Of a DNA stretch of 35,685 bases, positions 10,498-18,617 are shown in pieces; within the stretch, counting starts at the first letter, position 1, and each line of letters begins with the position of its first letter. Under the pieces are notes generated by a model. It saw only the letters and a program-made list of their open reading frames with translations, was not told the origin of the DNA and did not search any database. The stretch covers positions 1 to 35,685 of the forward strand of contig NZ_JAUYQL010000033.1 of the NCBI RefSeq assembly GCF_030697305.1, in the 5' to 3' direction. The position numbers and the translations under genes were made by a program. The DNA is from Phenylobacterium sp. Its GTDB lineage: Bacteria; Pseudomonadota; Alphaproteobacteria; Caulobacterales; Caulobacteraceae.

Positions 10498-11163
10498 ATG
10501 ACCGAACTGACGTTCGCCGCCGATGTGACGCGCGCGCCGCGCTCGCGGTCGCGACGGCTGACGTCTGGGGATATGGCCAACGCCCTGCTGGCGCTGTTGG
10601 TGTTGCTGTTCGTTGCGCCGATGATGGTCGCCATCGCGCTGTCGATCCGCGCGCAGGACGGCGGACCGGCGCTATTTCGCCAACGCCGCGTCGGCCGCGA
10701 CGGGCGGGTGTTCGAATGCCTGAAGTTCCGAACCATGGTCGTCGATTCCGAGACCATGCTCGCCCACCGTCTGGCGACCGATCCGCAGGCGCGCGAGGAG
10801 TGGGCGCGCATCCGCAAGCTGCGCGACGATCCGCGCGTGACGCCCGCCGGCCGGTTTCTGCGCCGCGCCAGCCTCGACGAGCTGCCGCAACTGATCAACA
10901 TCCTGCGCGGCGACATGCGTCTGGTGGGCCCCCGGCCGATCATGGAGGAGGAGATTTCCCTCTACGGCGTGCACTTCCGCCACTACTGCGCCGTCCGCCC
11001 CGGCATGACCGGCCTTTGGCAGGTGAGCGGGCGCAACCAGCTCAGCTTCCGCCGTCGTGTGGTGATGGACGTGGCCTATGTGCGGCGCCGCCGGCTGGCG
11101 CTGGACTTGAAGATACTGGCGAGGACCCTGCCGGTGGTGTTCCTGCAGCGCGGTTCGAGCTGA
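10498..11163 (+). CDS. Monotopic phosphoglycosyl transferase (undecaprenyl-phosphate sugar-1-phosphate transferase)
   Basis: The enzyme transfers a sugar-1-phosphate from a nucleotide sugar to undecaprenyl phosphate, the first committed step of Wzx/Wzy-type glycan synthesis. The 221-aa protein is the small catalytic form without the four-helix WbaP N-terminal domain. A single re-entrant hydrophobic helix lies at residues 27-51. Conserved motifs follow: KFRTM (76-80), the catalytic Asp-Glu pair D127-E128 in SLDELPQL, VGPRP (143-147) and PGMTGLWQVSGR (168-179). Caulobacter relatives use such enzymes (HfsE/PssY type) for holdfast and exopolysaccharide. The sugar cannot be told. It is probably the initiator for the locus that follows, although small genes separate it from the glycosyltransferases. 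Confidence 0.93.
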   Translation: MTELTFAADVTRAPRSRSRRLTSGDMANALLALLVLLFVAPMMVAIALSIRAQDGGPALFRQRRVGRDGRVFECLKFRTMVVDSETMLAHRLATDPQAREEWARIRKLRDDPRVTPAGRFLRRASLDELPQLINILRGDMRLVGPRPIMEEEISLYGVHFRHYCAVRPGMTGLWQVSGRNQLSFRRRVVMDVAYVRRRRLALDLKILARTLPVVFLQRGSS

Positions 11164-11173
11164 GCGCTCCGGC

Positions 11174-11320
11174 TCAACCCTGGAAGTAGCCGCTCCAGCC
11201 CCGATCCCGCCGCCCGCCCAGCCGCCGCCACACCCGCTTGGCGCTGCGGCCCAGCCCCGGCCCGGTGATCGCGCCCAGGCCATAGACGAGCGCAAGTTCG
11301 ACGATCAGCAGGTTCAGCAA
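11174..11320 (-). CDS. Small single-pass membrane protein, TGPGL family copy 1 (48 aa)
   Basis: One hydrophobic helix (about residues 1-19, LLIVELALVYGLGAITG) is followed by TGPGL and a basic, Trp-rich tail (RVWRRLGGRRDRGWSGYF). The same pattern recurs in the protein encoded at 12939-13130, so the reading frame is likely real. I chose the TTG at 11320 because an AAGAAGAG ribosome site lies 7 nt upstream; no nearer ATG exists in frame. The positive-inside rule suggests a cytoplasmic C-terminus. It follows the 65-aa gene by 22 bp. The function is unknown. Confidence 0.5.
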   Translation of the reverse strand: MLNLLIVELALVYGLGAITGPGLGRSAKRVWRRLGGRRDRGWSGYFQG

Positions 11321-11342
11321 GGTCAGACTCTTCTTCGGCGTC

Positions 11343-11540
11343 TCAGCGAGTGCGGCGTGTGAAGAGCTCGCCGACGCCGGCCCGGGCGAGCGCGCGAAGC
11401 GAGCCGTCGATCGCCTCAACGGCGGCGGCCCTGGCCTGTTCAAGCCCGGTGGCCACTGTGTCGCCGGCCGCGTTGGTGATGCGCCATGACCATCCCGCGC
11501 CCTGACGGCGCAGCGCGTAGGCCAGGCTTGGCTGATCCAT
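11343..11540 (-). CDS. Small hypothetical protein (65 aa)
   Basis: A short soluble protein starting at the ATG at 11540 with a strong GGAGAAG ribosome site. It has a compact alpha/beta look: a WSWRITNAAGDTVATG strand-turn-strand, then an Ala-rich helix (LEQARAAAVEAIDGSLRALARAG). No family is recognised. It is the first gene of a probable two-gene minus-strand unit with the small membrane protein at 11174-11320 and converges on the phosphoglycosyl transferase gene. Confidence 0.6.
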   Translation of the reverse strand: MDQPSLAYALRRQGAGWSWRITNAAGDTVATGLEQARAAAVEAIDGSLRALARAGVGELFTRRTR

Positions 11541-11706
11541 GATCGACTTCTCCGTCGCCAGCCGACCCGGCCTTGGCGCATCTGGACCAAGGGTCCAGAT
11601 GGCCCCGCCCATGCGCCATACGCAGAAAGAAACTGGCTTCAGCATTCACGGGGCGTCATGCGCTCAGCGCAAGCACACGCACGCAACGGGAGAATACTCG
11701 AGACGT

Positions 11707-11871
11707 CTAAAGAAGGACCCGGGCGATCTGCAGGACCGCCGCCCACACAGCAACATTGAGCGCGAGCGCCAGCAGCAACCGCCAGTTCAGGCGATTGTGT
11801 TCGACCCCGTCGTCCTTACGCGTGATCATCGCGCGCGGGATTGTCGTCGCTTCGTAGCGGAGGGAGACCAT
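11707..11871 (-). CDS. Small membrane protein (54 aa)
   Basis: A 54-codon frame with an ATG at 11871 and a strong AAGGGGAAAGG ribosome site. The N-terminal 30 residues are polar and charged. The segment NRLNWRLLLALALNVAVWA (about 26-44) then forms a single transmembrane helix close to the C-terminus, with the arginines at its start. Tail-anchored or single-pass proteins of this kind are common in Caulobacterales genomes, but I know no function for this one. Confidence 0.6.
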   Translation of the reverse strand: MVSLRYEATTIPRAMITRKDDGVEHNRLNWRLLLALALNVAVWAAVLQIARVLL

Positions 11872-11995
11872 GTGAGCCTTTCCCCTTTTACAAACCCGTC
11901 GCCGGTCGCTGGTTCCGTATCGCGCCTACGGTAGGACGCCGGAAGCTAAGAGAACCTTAAGCGCGTGCTAACCACGCTATGACGCAAACCGCGCT

Positions 11996-12868
11996 TTATC
12001 GTGTCGCGCGCTCCTTCACGAAACAGGCCTGTCCCTTGGCGGACAGAACCGAGCACAGGCTCACCGCCTGGCCACGTGAGGCGAAGCCGTAGAGCAGGGC
12101 GCGATAGACGGGCTTTCCGCCCACCGTGGCCTCTTCGACGGTGTCCAGCAGGCCCGTAGTCTGCACGGCGAAGGCGCGCCGGATCTTGGTGATCGACTGT
12201 CGCGCCTGGACTGCTGAGCCGGAGGCGCTGAGCTGCACCGCGCTGGGGCTATTTCCCGTGCGTGGCTTCACAGCCACGGGGGCTGGCGGCTTGGCGGCGG
12301 GGGACTTGGCTTTTGCGCCCGGGGGGGCTGGCGCTGCGGCGACCGCCGCCGGCTTGGTCTTGGTGCGCGGCAGGCCGGCCAGCGGGCGGCGGAAATTCGG
12401 ATCGCAGACCGCCTGGATCACGCTGTGCAGCCGCGTGCCGGCCGCCGGGCTCACCCATTCGCCGGACTCGCTGCCTTCGCGCCCGGCGCCGCGGAGGTTG
12501 CGTTGAGGATAGTTGGTGATCGTCGTCGCCCGGCTGCGGCGACCGGCGCAGTCGACCTGCACGTCCGCCGACCAGGACAGATAGCCGCCCTCGGACGCGG
12601 TTTCGGCGTCGATCACCTCGGAGCGGATGTGGACGTCGAACAGCCCTGCGCCTGCCGACACTGGCAGGGCCACGGAGCGAAGGCCGATGACGCTGGTGCG
12701 CCCGATCGACACCACGGCGGCTGGCGCCAGGTCGGTATTGGCCACCAGCCAGACGGCGAGGGATTCAGCGTCCGACGCGGGCGGGAAACTTGCCGCCGGT
12801 TGGGCGAACGCGGCCTGCGCCGCGGCCAGGCCGCAGATCACCGCCGCAGCGATTGTCCGGGCTTTCAC
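11996..12868 (-). CDS. Secreted SPOR-domain protein
   Basis: The 290-aa protein starts at GTG 12868 with a GGAGAG ribosome site. A signal peptide is clear (residues 1-22, cleavage likely after AFA), so it is periplasmic. Residues 30-165 form an unassigned domain with a Cys pair and alternating strands, resembling the small adhesin-E-like domains of proteobacterial exported proteins; that likeness is weak. A Pro/Ala/Lys-rich linker (about 166-206) leads to a C-terminal SPOR domain (about 207-286) with a final Cys pair (CSVLSAKGQAC). SPOR domains bind denuded peptidoglycan, usually at division sites. A role in placing envelope functions at the cell pole or septum is inference. Confidence 0.75.
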   Translation of the reverse strand: MKARTIAAAVICGLAAAQAAFAQPAASFPPASDAESLAVWLVANTDLAPAAVVSIGRTSVIGLRSVALPVSAGAGLFDVHIRSEVIDAETASEGGYLSWSADVQVDCAGRRSRATTITNYPQRNLRGAGREGSESGEWVSPAAGTRLHSVIQAVCDPNFRRPLAGLPRTKTKPAAVAAAPAPPGAKAKSPAAKPPAPVAVKPRTGNSPSAVQLSASGSAVQARQSITKIRRAFAVQTTGLLDTVEEATVGGKPVYRALLYGFASRGQAVSLCSVLSAKGQACFVKERATR

Positions 12869-12938
12869 CGTGATGCTCTCCGCAGTTGGGTGAATGCGAC
12901 GCCGACCATGATCCGATTCGCCGCGAGAGGCGGCGGCC

Positions 12939-13130
12939 TCAGCCGCGCCGGCGCCGCGCCCGGTCCTGGTCGGGCGAGCGCGTTCCCAGGTGATGATAGG
13001 TGCTCCAGGATTCCGGACGTTCGCCGCGTATGCTGCGCCAGACCCGACGCACCGCGCGCCACAGCCCGGGGCCGGTCATGCCGCCCAACAGATAGGCGAG
13101 CGCCAGTGCGCTCAGCAGCATCATCGACAT
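12939..13130 (-). CDS. Small single-pass membrane protein, TGPGL family copy 2 (63 aa)
   Basis: Clearly paralogous to the 11174-11320 product: LALAYLLGGMTGPGLWRAVRRVWR aligns with LALVYGLGAITGPGLGRSAKRVWR, followed in both by an Arg/Gly/Trp-rich tail. I start it at ATG 13130, just before the hydrophobic helix; the ribosome site is poor, and ATGs at 13124 and 13121 are alternatives. Its C-terminus is strongly basic (RARRRRG). It lies 70 bp upstream of the SPOR gene in the same direction and might be co-transcribed. The function is unknown. Confidence 0.5.
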   Translation of the reverse strand: MSMMLLSALALAYLLGGMTGPGLWRAVRRVWRSIRGERPESWSTYHHLGTRSPDQDRARRRRG

Positions 13131-13340
13131 GGAGCGCCACGCCCAGCAGGGCCAGCGTCTGGGCGCCGGGTCGCCATCTCCATCGAAACTCCAAGGGCCG
13201 CACGCTTCGCCAACCAAAACCCGCTACGCCGCCCGAGGCCTAGAACAGGGCGTGACGCCAGGAGTTCCCGCACTGCGAAATGAAAATTGCTGCGTGTGCG
13301 TTGTGTTACACTAGCGCCGCCGATTTAGGCAGAAGTTACC

Positions 13341-14942
13341 TTACTTAGGCTTGGACCCCACGCACCGCCACACCGAAAAATAGCGGCGAGACTCGACGAT
13401 GCGATGGGTCTCCACGAAGCGTTGCTGGTCCGCCATCGGGAAAGCGGGCTTGCGCGTGAAATAGTTGATCCAGGAAAACGGTCTTCCCTGCGCAGGCAGC
13501 ACCCAATACGGAATCGTGCAATTCGAAAGCAGGGGCTCATCTTGCGGCATGACGCCAGCGGCGTTCAGGTCGGACCACCCGCCGATGTCAAAGCGAAACC
13601 GGGCGCCGGCCAACGCCGCGCCTACGCGGGCGCTCATGTCCGAAAGGTGCGCGCTGTCTGTGGGGCCGAACTCCGCCGACGGATAAGCGTGATGCAGCGA
13701 GGCTGCTTCAGCAAGCTTCGCGCGAGCCAGTTCGCGGCCGTGCCACATGTCGACAATCTCCTTACCGAGCAGAGCAGCAGGCGCCACGGCGACCGCCAGC
13801 GCGACCGGAAGCAAAAATCGCGCGCTAGCGCGTTCTGAAGTCTTGCCGGGCAGGGAGACGCACATCTGCAGCCAGACAGGAATGAACGGCGCCAGATGGT
13901 GCGGGCCTGCACCTGGTGCGGCGCCGATGAAACAAACCAACGCCACTGAGATCGCGGTGATCGTGAGTGCGCCAATCCAACCCGCGCGCCTTTCCCTCGG
14001 CAGTTCCGCTATCCGCAGGGCGAACGGGAGGGCCAGGACAATGGCGTAGGGAATATTCTCGAAGAAGAGCTGAGACGGAACGACGCCGACCGAGCCCGCC
14101 ATCAGGAAGTAGTGGAGCCAATCGGAGAACCGACCCCAGTCAAAGTGGAACGTCAGCGCCACGCCGAAGAGGAAAGTCAACAAGGCGGCCAAGATCAGCG
14201 CCGGTGCTCGGCGCCATACACCTGGCTCGACGAAGCATTGGACGGCGATCAGAGGTGCGAAATAGGCGACCGCATGTGCCTTCATCCCAAACGCCAACGC
14301 GGCGAGGAATCCAATCGCCGAGACGGCGGCGATGCCTCGAAGCTTCGCCGCGATGAGCGCGGCGGTCGCGACAAATAGGAATAGGAACGGATCGGACTTG
14401 CTGATGAAGCCGTAGAAGGCCTCAGCCGTGAAGCAGAGCAGGTAAAAGGACAGGAGACGGCCACGATCGCTGGCCACACTCGTTCGGGCGATGGCGACGA
14501 GCAGGCCCACTGCCGCAAAACAAGCCAGTCCCTGTCCGAGCTTGGCCGCGAGGACAGTTTTCGAAAACAACAACGGGATGCCCACGACATCGTTTAGGAA
14601 GGGGCCATACATCAAGCCGTATGAACCTTGAGATCGCTCCCATCTTGGGTGGGGTGGCATGCCGGAGAGATTGTTAAGCGCAGTTACGACAATTGTTGGG
14701 TCGGCTGATGGTTCATAATACTGCGGTAAAATGAGGAATACTGTCGCGTAGAACAATTGCAAGGTTAGCAGAAATATCACAGAAACATTTAAAAATATCT
14801 CAGATGATTTAGTTTCCAACGCAGTGACTGTAATTTTTCGAAAAGCTATGAATATAGTCATCATTATTAAGAATGTTGGTCCACGTAAATCAAGAAACAG
14901 ATGTCGCATATACACGGATATGGGGACATCGAACTGATCCAT
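13341..14942 (-). CDS. Polytopic membrane protein, GT-C glycosyltransferase or polymerase-like
   Basis: A 533-aa protein with about ten or more hydrophobic segments and a C-terminal soluble region of roughly 150 residues. The first extracytoplasmic loop (about residues 73-112) carries D81 and E78 ahead of a PHPRW...YGLMYGPF stretch, which resembles the acidic loop of GT-C lipid-dependent glycosyltransferases. A HHLAPF motif lies in a later loop. It could be a GT39/GT87-like transferase or the missing Wzy-type polymerase; sequence alone does not decide. The 5' 200 bp are much more AT-rich than the rest. It follows the 90-aa membrane protein gene by 12 bp and is probably translated from the same mRNA. 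Confidence 0.7.
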   Translation of the reverse strand: MDQFDVPISVYMRHLFLDLRGPTFLIMMTIFIAFRKITVTALETKSSEIFLNVSVIFLLTLQLFYATVFLILPQYYEPSADPTIVVTALNNLSGMPPHPRWERSQGSYGLMYGPFLNDVVGIPLLFSKTVLAAKLGQGLACFAAVGLLVAIARTSVASDRGRLLSFYLLCFTAEAFYGFISKSDPFLFLFVATAALIAAKLRGIAAVSAIGFLAALAFGMKAHAVAYFAPLIAVQCFVEPGVWRRAPALILAALLTFLFGVALTFHFDWGRFSDWLHYFLMAGSVGVVPSQLFFENIPYAIVLALPFALRIAELPRERRAGWIGALTITAISVALVCFIGAAPGAGPHHLAPFIPVWLQMCVSLPGKTSERASARFLLPVALAVAVAPAALLGKEIVDMWHGRELARAKLAEAASLHHAYPSAEFGPTDSAHLSDMSARVGAALAGARFRFDIGGWSDLNAAGVMPQDEPLLSNCTIPYWVLPAQGRPFSWINYFTRKPAFPMADQQRFVETHRIVESRRYFSVWRCVGSKPK

Positions 14943-14954
14943 GGTGATCCAATC

Positions 14955-15227
14955 TTAGAGGCGTTTGCTGATCGATCTTGCGATTGCAGCGGTTAATACG
15001 CCACAGCCGAGCAGGGTGAAACCTAGGGGGAGGTGGTCCATGAGCCCGAGAATTCGCGAATCGAGACGTTGAGCAAGGTGCGCTCGCTCGAGCGCGTCAA
15101 GTAGGCTCCACGAAGTCCATTCGCCTGTATATGTCAGATGAGAAATCTGATGTGCTAAGATCCCGGCTCCGAGATAGCTGAGGAAGAGTAACCCCACGGC
15201 TGCGATCAGGTGAATGAAAATCCTCAT
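14955..15227 (-). CDS. Small two-helix membrane protein (90 aa)
   Basis: Hydrophobic helices lie at about residues 3-25 and 67-85. Between them is an amphipathic loop (HLTYTGEWTSWSLLDALERAHLAQRLDSRI) that would face the periplasm if the N-terminus is cytoplasmic. No family is recognised. The ATG at 15227 is divergent from the GT-C gene starting at 15359, and the stop is 12 bp before the start of the 533-aa membrane protein, so the two are likely functional partners. The gene may supply an accessory subunit or encode a stabilising membrane anchor; that is inference. Confidence 0.6.
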   Translation of the reverse strand: MRIFIHLIAAVGLLFLSYLGAGILAHQISHLTYTGEWTSWSLLDALERAHLAQRLDSRILGLMDHLPLGFTLLGCGVLTAAIARSISKRL

Positions 15228-15358
15228 ATTCGGGACACTTCTCCATCACTGTCAGTTTGCACGGCAATCCATATACCATCAGTCCACACTGGCATTACGA
15301 TGCCTTCACGCTTTCCGGGCTAATTTTCCCCCTCGTCATTTCGTCGGCCAGGGCAGCC

Positions 15359-17065
15359 ATGAACCGTTCGCATTGTTGGGCCTTAAGCCTCGTTTTCGGG
15401 GTAGGCGGGCTAGCCGCCGTTGGCCAAGCCTTCACGCCGATCGCGGAGTTCGTGCATCGCGGGGACGATGCTTACTACTATTTCAAGGTCGCGGTTAACT
15501 ACGCCCGCCTTGGGTTCTGGTCGTTCGACGGGCTCGAGCCGACGAACGGGGTGCAGCCGCTGTGGGCGCTTCTACTCAGCGGCCTCGCTGTCGTTTCGTC
15601 CTGGGTGGGCGTGACGGACGTCGCCACCCTGGCGCGACTGTTCGTGTTGCTGGCCGCCCTGGTCCATGTCGCCGGCGCTGTCTTGTTGTATCGCCTTCTC
15701 GCCAAACAGGTCTCGTTCCTCACGGGTCTGGCGGCCGCGGGCGCGTGGCTGTTTGCGCCAAGTTTCGTCTGGGGCCGGTTGTGGGGGATGGAGTCACCGC
15801 TCCTTGCGCTGATGTTGATCGCGGCGCTGGGCTACCACCAGCTTCACGTCCGGAATGGCGGGTCGCTGAGGAACGCCGCGATCCTCGGCGTCTTACTCGG
15901 GCTCGTATGTCTCAGCCGGCTGAACGCGGGATTGTTCATTCCCGTGCTTCTGGCGGCTCATCTGCTCGACCGTCACGCGGGAAGCTTCGCGACCCGGTTT
16001 CGCCAAGCCTTCGTTGCGGGCTTGGCTGCTTCTGCGGTCGTGGCGCCGTATCTGGCGTGGAATGTGGCGACCACCGGTGCGCTGCTCCCGGTGAGCGGTG
16101 TGGTGAAGACCCTTGGGGTGCAGGCGCAACTGGCCCAGTGGGCCGGCGGCGAGCCGGCAGGGCTCGGCAAGCGTGCGTCGTTCATCTTCTACCACTGGCG
16201 AGAGGCGTTGCGGTGGTTCGTCACCTCGCGCCTGCTGGACGGCTTCTGGATCACTGGCCTGCGGCTGTTCCGCGAAGGCGCGACGTCGTGGGCTCCCGCA
16301 TTCGCTGTGGTGGCGCTCGCCCTGGGCGGTCCTGCGCTCCTGGGTCGCCCGATCGAGTGGCTGCGCTTCCTCGGCGCGCGGATCGTACGGATGGCGCCGT
16401 TCTGGCCCGTGGCGGCGTTCGCGATCATCGACGCCATGGTCTCGGTCGGCGTTTATCCGACGCAGGTCTATGCGATCACCCGCTGGTGGTTGGTGTCGGC
16501 CGAAATCTGCCTGATCGTCACGGGCGCGCTGCTCGCGGCCGCTGCGATCGAATATTCCGCCGCCCGGGTCGGCCCAAAGCTGCCGGGCGGCCTGTTGGCG
16601 CGCGGTGGTCTAGTCGCGCTGGCCCTGCTGATCGTCGCGCACGCCTGGCAGCACGCCCACTACTTTTGGACGGGCGCGCAGGTCCGCCGCGACTGGAACC
16701 TCTCCTGGAACGACGAGAGCTACAGGGCCGCGCAGTGGATCAACGCCAATCTTTCAAAGGATGCGATCGTCGGGTCGTGGAACGCGGGCGTCGTCGGCTT
16801 CTACGCCCAGCGGCGCGTGGTGAACCTGGACGGCCTGATCAATAACGCGGCGCTGGTGCCCTTCCTCAAAGACGATCGCACGGACCTCTATATCCTCGAT
16901 CGCAAGATCCAGTACCTAAGCGACCTCGATGGCCATGGGTTCATCGCGCGGAAGGTCGCGCATCGGCTGAAGCTGACGCCGGTCTACCGCCACCATTCGA
17001 CGTTCATGCACGCCGATTACGTCATCTACCGCGTCGACGGGCCGGCGGAGCCCGGACCGCGCTAG
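15359..17065 (+). CDS. GT-C-type membrane glycosyltransferase
   Basis: The 568-aa protein has about eleven hydrophobic segments. The first extracytoplasmic loop holds the paired acids D36-D37 in RGDDAYYYF and the TNGVQPLW segment (62-69), a variant of the FDG-TNG-x-PLW pattern seen in many bacterial GT39-related proteins. The C-terminal soluble part has WNAGVVGFYAQRRVVNLDGLIN, also characteristic of that group. Such enzymes use polyprenyl-phosphate sugars on the periplasmic face. The ATG at 15359 is preferred over an in-frame TTG at 15257, which adds 34 non-hydrophobic residues. The flippase gene follows after a 58-bp gap, so the two are probably co-transcribed. Confidence 0.78.
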   Translation: MNRSHCWALSLVFGVGGLAAVGQAFTPIAEFVHRGDDAYYYFKVAVNYARLGFWSFDGLEPTNGVQPLWALLLSGLAVVSSWVGVTDVATLARLFVLLAALVHVAGAVLLYRLLAKQVSFLTGLAAAGAWLFAPSFVWGRLWGMESPLLALMLIAALGYHQLHVRNGGSLRNAAILGVLLGLVCLSRLNAGLFIPVLLAAHLLDRHAGSFATRFRQAFVAGLAASAVVAPYLAWNVATTGALLPVSGVVKTLGVQAQLAQWAGGEPAGLGKRASFIFYHWREALRWFVTSRLLDGFWITGLRLFREGATSWAPAFAVVALALGGPALLGRPIEWLRFLGARIVRMAPFWPVAAFAIIDAMVSVGVYPTQVYAITRWWLVSAEICLIVTGALLAAAAIEYSAARVGPKLPGGLLARGGLVALALLIVAHAWQHAHYFWTGAQVRRDWNLSWNDESYRAAQWINANLSKDAIVGSWNAGVVGFYAQRRVVNLDGLINNAALVPFLKDDRTDLYILDRKIQYLSDLDGHGFIARKVAHRLKLTPVYRHHSTFMHADYVIYRVDGPAEPGPR

Positions 17066-17123
17066 GCGTCTGGATGGTGATCACCCTGGCGCCGTGCCGC
17101 CACGCCCTGCGACAAGGCTCCAG

Positions 17124-18617
17124 ATGAGTCGGATCCTGATCGCCATCGGCCTTCTGCAGGTGCTTCTAACGCTGGTCGGCCTCGCCCGCAGCAAGGCGCT
17201 TGCTGTGATGCTCAGTCCTTCGGGCTTCGGGATCGTCGCCACCATCGACCAGTTGGTGATGGTGCTGATGCAGCTAGGCGGCCTTGGGCTGTCGTTCGTC
17301 GCGCTCCGTTTCATGGCCAGGGCTCATGCGGAGGGTCCGGACGCCCTGCGCCTTGTCGGCGCGGGCTTCGGCCGCCTGATCGCGCTGTGCGCCAGCCTCA
17401 CCGCGCTGATCGCGATCGTGTTGGTCCAGATCTGGCCGTCCGTCATCGGCGTGGAACTCGCGCCCTACGGCCTGGCCCTGAAGCTGGCCATTGTCGGCGT
17501 GCCGGCGCTGATGTTGGGCGCCTTCGCGGTGAACATGTTGGCCGCCGTCGGTCGCCCGCTGGCCGCCGCCGGCTTGAACCTCGTCGCCGTAGGCGCAGCC
17601 GCGATCGGCGCGGTGCTCGGCGCGGCGATGGGCGGCCTCGACGCGCTTTATCTCGGCGTTGCTCTGTCCGGGGTGGTGGTGATCGCCATCGCCGCGGCCA
17701 CCCTGTCACGCACGCTGGGCGTCCACTGGCTCGCGGGCGCGGGCGGCTCGGCCCATCTGCGGGGCCTGCGCCGCGATGTGACCGCCAACGCCATGAGCGT
17801 CTACTCGGTCATGGTAGTCTACGCCGGCAGCCTGTTCGCCGTGCGCCTTGCGGTTCTCGTTAGCCTGGGCGAGGCGAGCGTCGGCGTCATGCAAGCCGGT
17901 ATGAGCCTCGCGCTGACTGTCGGCGGGGTCCTGGCCGCGCTCGGCAACCTCTACTTCGTGCCGATGCTCAATCGACAGCCGGACGTGGCGTCCATGCGCG
18001 CCACCGCCGACCGCTATGCCCTCCAGATGCTGCTGGTGCTGCTGGTCGGCGCCATGCCGATCCTGCTGGTCCCCGATCTGGTGATCGCGCTGCTCTACAC
18101 CCGCGCGTTCGCGCCGGCGGCCGCCGTGCTGTTCATCCTCATGATCTGGCAGTGCCTGGCTCAGCTCACCTACGTCTACCAGCAGTTGCTGATGGCCCTG
18201 GACGATACCGGAGCAGTAGCTGGACTAGGCTTGCTGGGCTTTGGCGGCGGCGCCGTCTTCACCGCCTTGCTGGCGCCGCGCTTCGGGCTGACCGGCGCCG
18301 CGAGTGGATTAGCGCTCGGCATGGTTGTCTATGCGGCGGCGATCGCGCTTCGGCTCGCGCTGAAGCACCGCATCACCGTAGGGACTGCGGTCGCGCTTCG
18401 TTTGGCGTGGATCCTCTCGGTGATCGCTTGCGCGGGCCTCCTCTTCCGCGGGGGGGAGCCGTTCTCCATCCAAGGAATGACTCTTCGCGTCGGATTCACC
18501 ACCGCCGTGCTGGCGATGACCGTGGTCCTGTTTCTCCGCCACGGCGCCGCTAACGCCATCAGCGCTTTCAGGCAGGGGCGTCTGCGGACGCTGCTGCGCC
18601 TTCGCCAAGATCCCTGA
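17124..18617 (+). CDS. Wzx-like oligosaccharide flippase (MOP superfamily)
   Basis: A 497-aa integral membrane protein with about 14 predicted helices, the usual size for polysaccharide flippases. The N-terminus (LTLVGLARSKALAVMLSPSGFGIVATIDQLV) is the standard Wzx opening, with the G-x-G/A-x-x-x-x-x-Q-like first repeat. The family moves undecaprenyl-pyrophosphate-linked glycans from the cytoplasmic to the periplasmic leaflet, so it links cytoplasmic assembly to periplasmic steps in this locus. The start at 17124 has AAGG about 8 nt upstream; a GTG at 17094 would add ten residues. Its last 50 bp overlap the 3' end of the convergent acyltransferase gene. Confidence 0.9.
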   Translation: MSRILIAIGLLQVLLTLVGLARSKALAVMLSPSGFGIVATIDQLVMVLMQLGGLGLSFVALRFMARAHAEGPDALRLVGAGFGRLIALCASLTALIAIVLVQIWPSVIGVELAPYGLALKLAIVGVPALMLGAFAVNMLAAVGRPLAAAGLNLVAVGAAAIGAVLGAAMGGLDALYLGVALSGVVVIAIAAATLSRTLGVHWLAGAGGSAHLRGLRRDVTANAMSVYSVMVVYAGSLFAVRLAVLVSLGEASVGVMQAGMSLALTVGGVLAALGNLYFVPMLNRQPDVASMRATADRYALQMLLVLLVGAMPILLVPDLVIALLYTRAFAPAAAVLFILMIWQCLAQLTYVYQQLLMALDDTGAVAGLGLLGFGGGAVFTALLAPRFGLTGAASGLALGMVVYAAAIALRLALKHRITVGTAVALRLAWILSVIACAGLLFRGGEPFSIQGMTLRVGFTTAVLAMTVVLFLRHGAANAISAFRQGRLRTLLRLRQDP

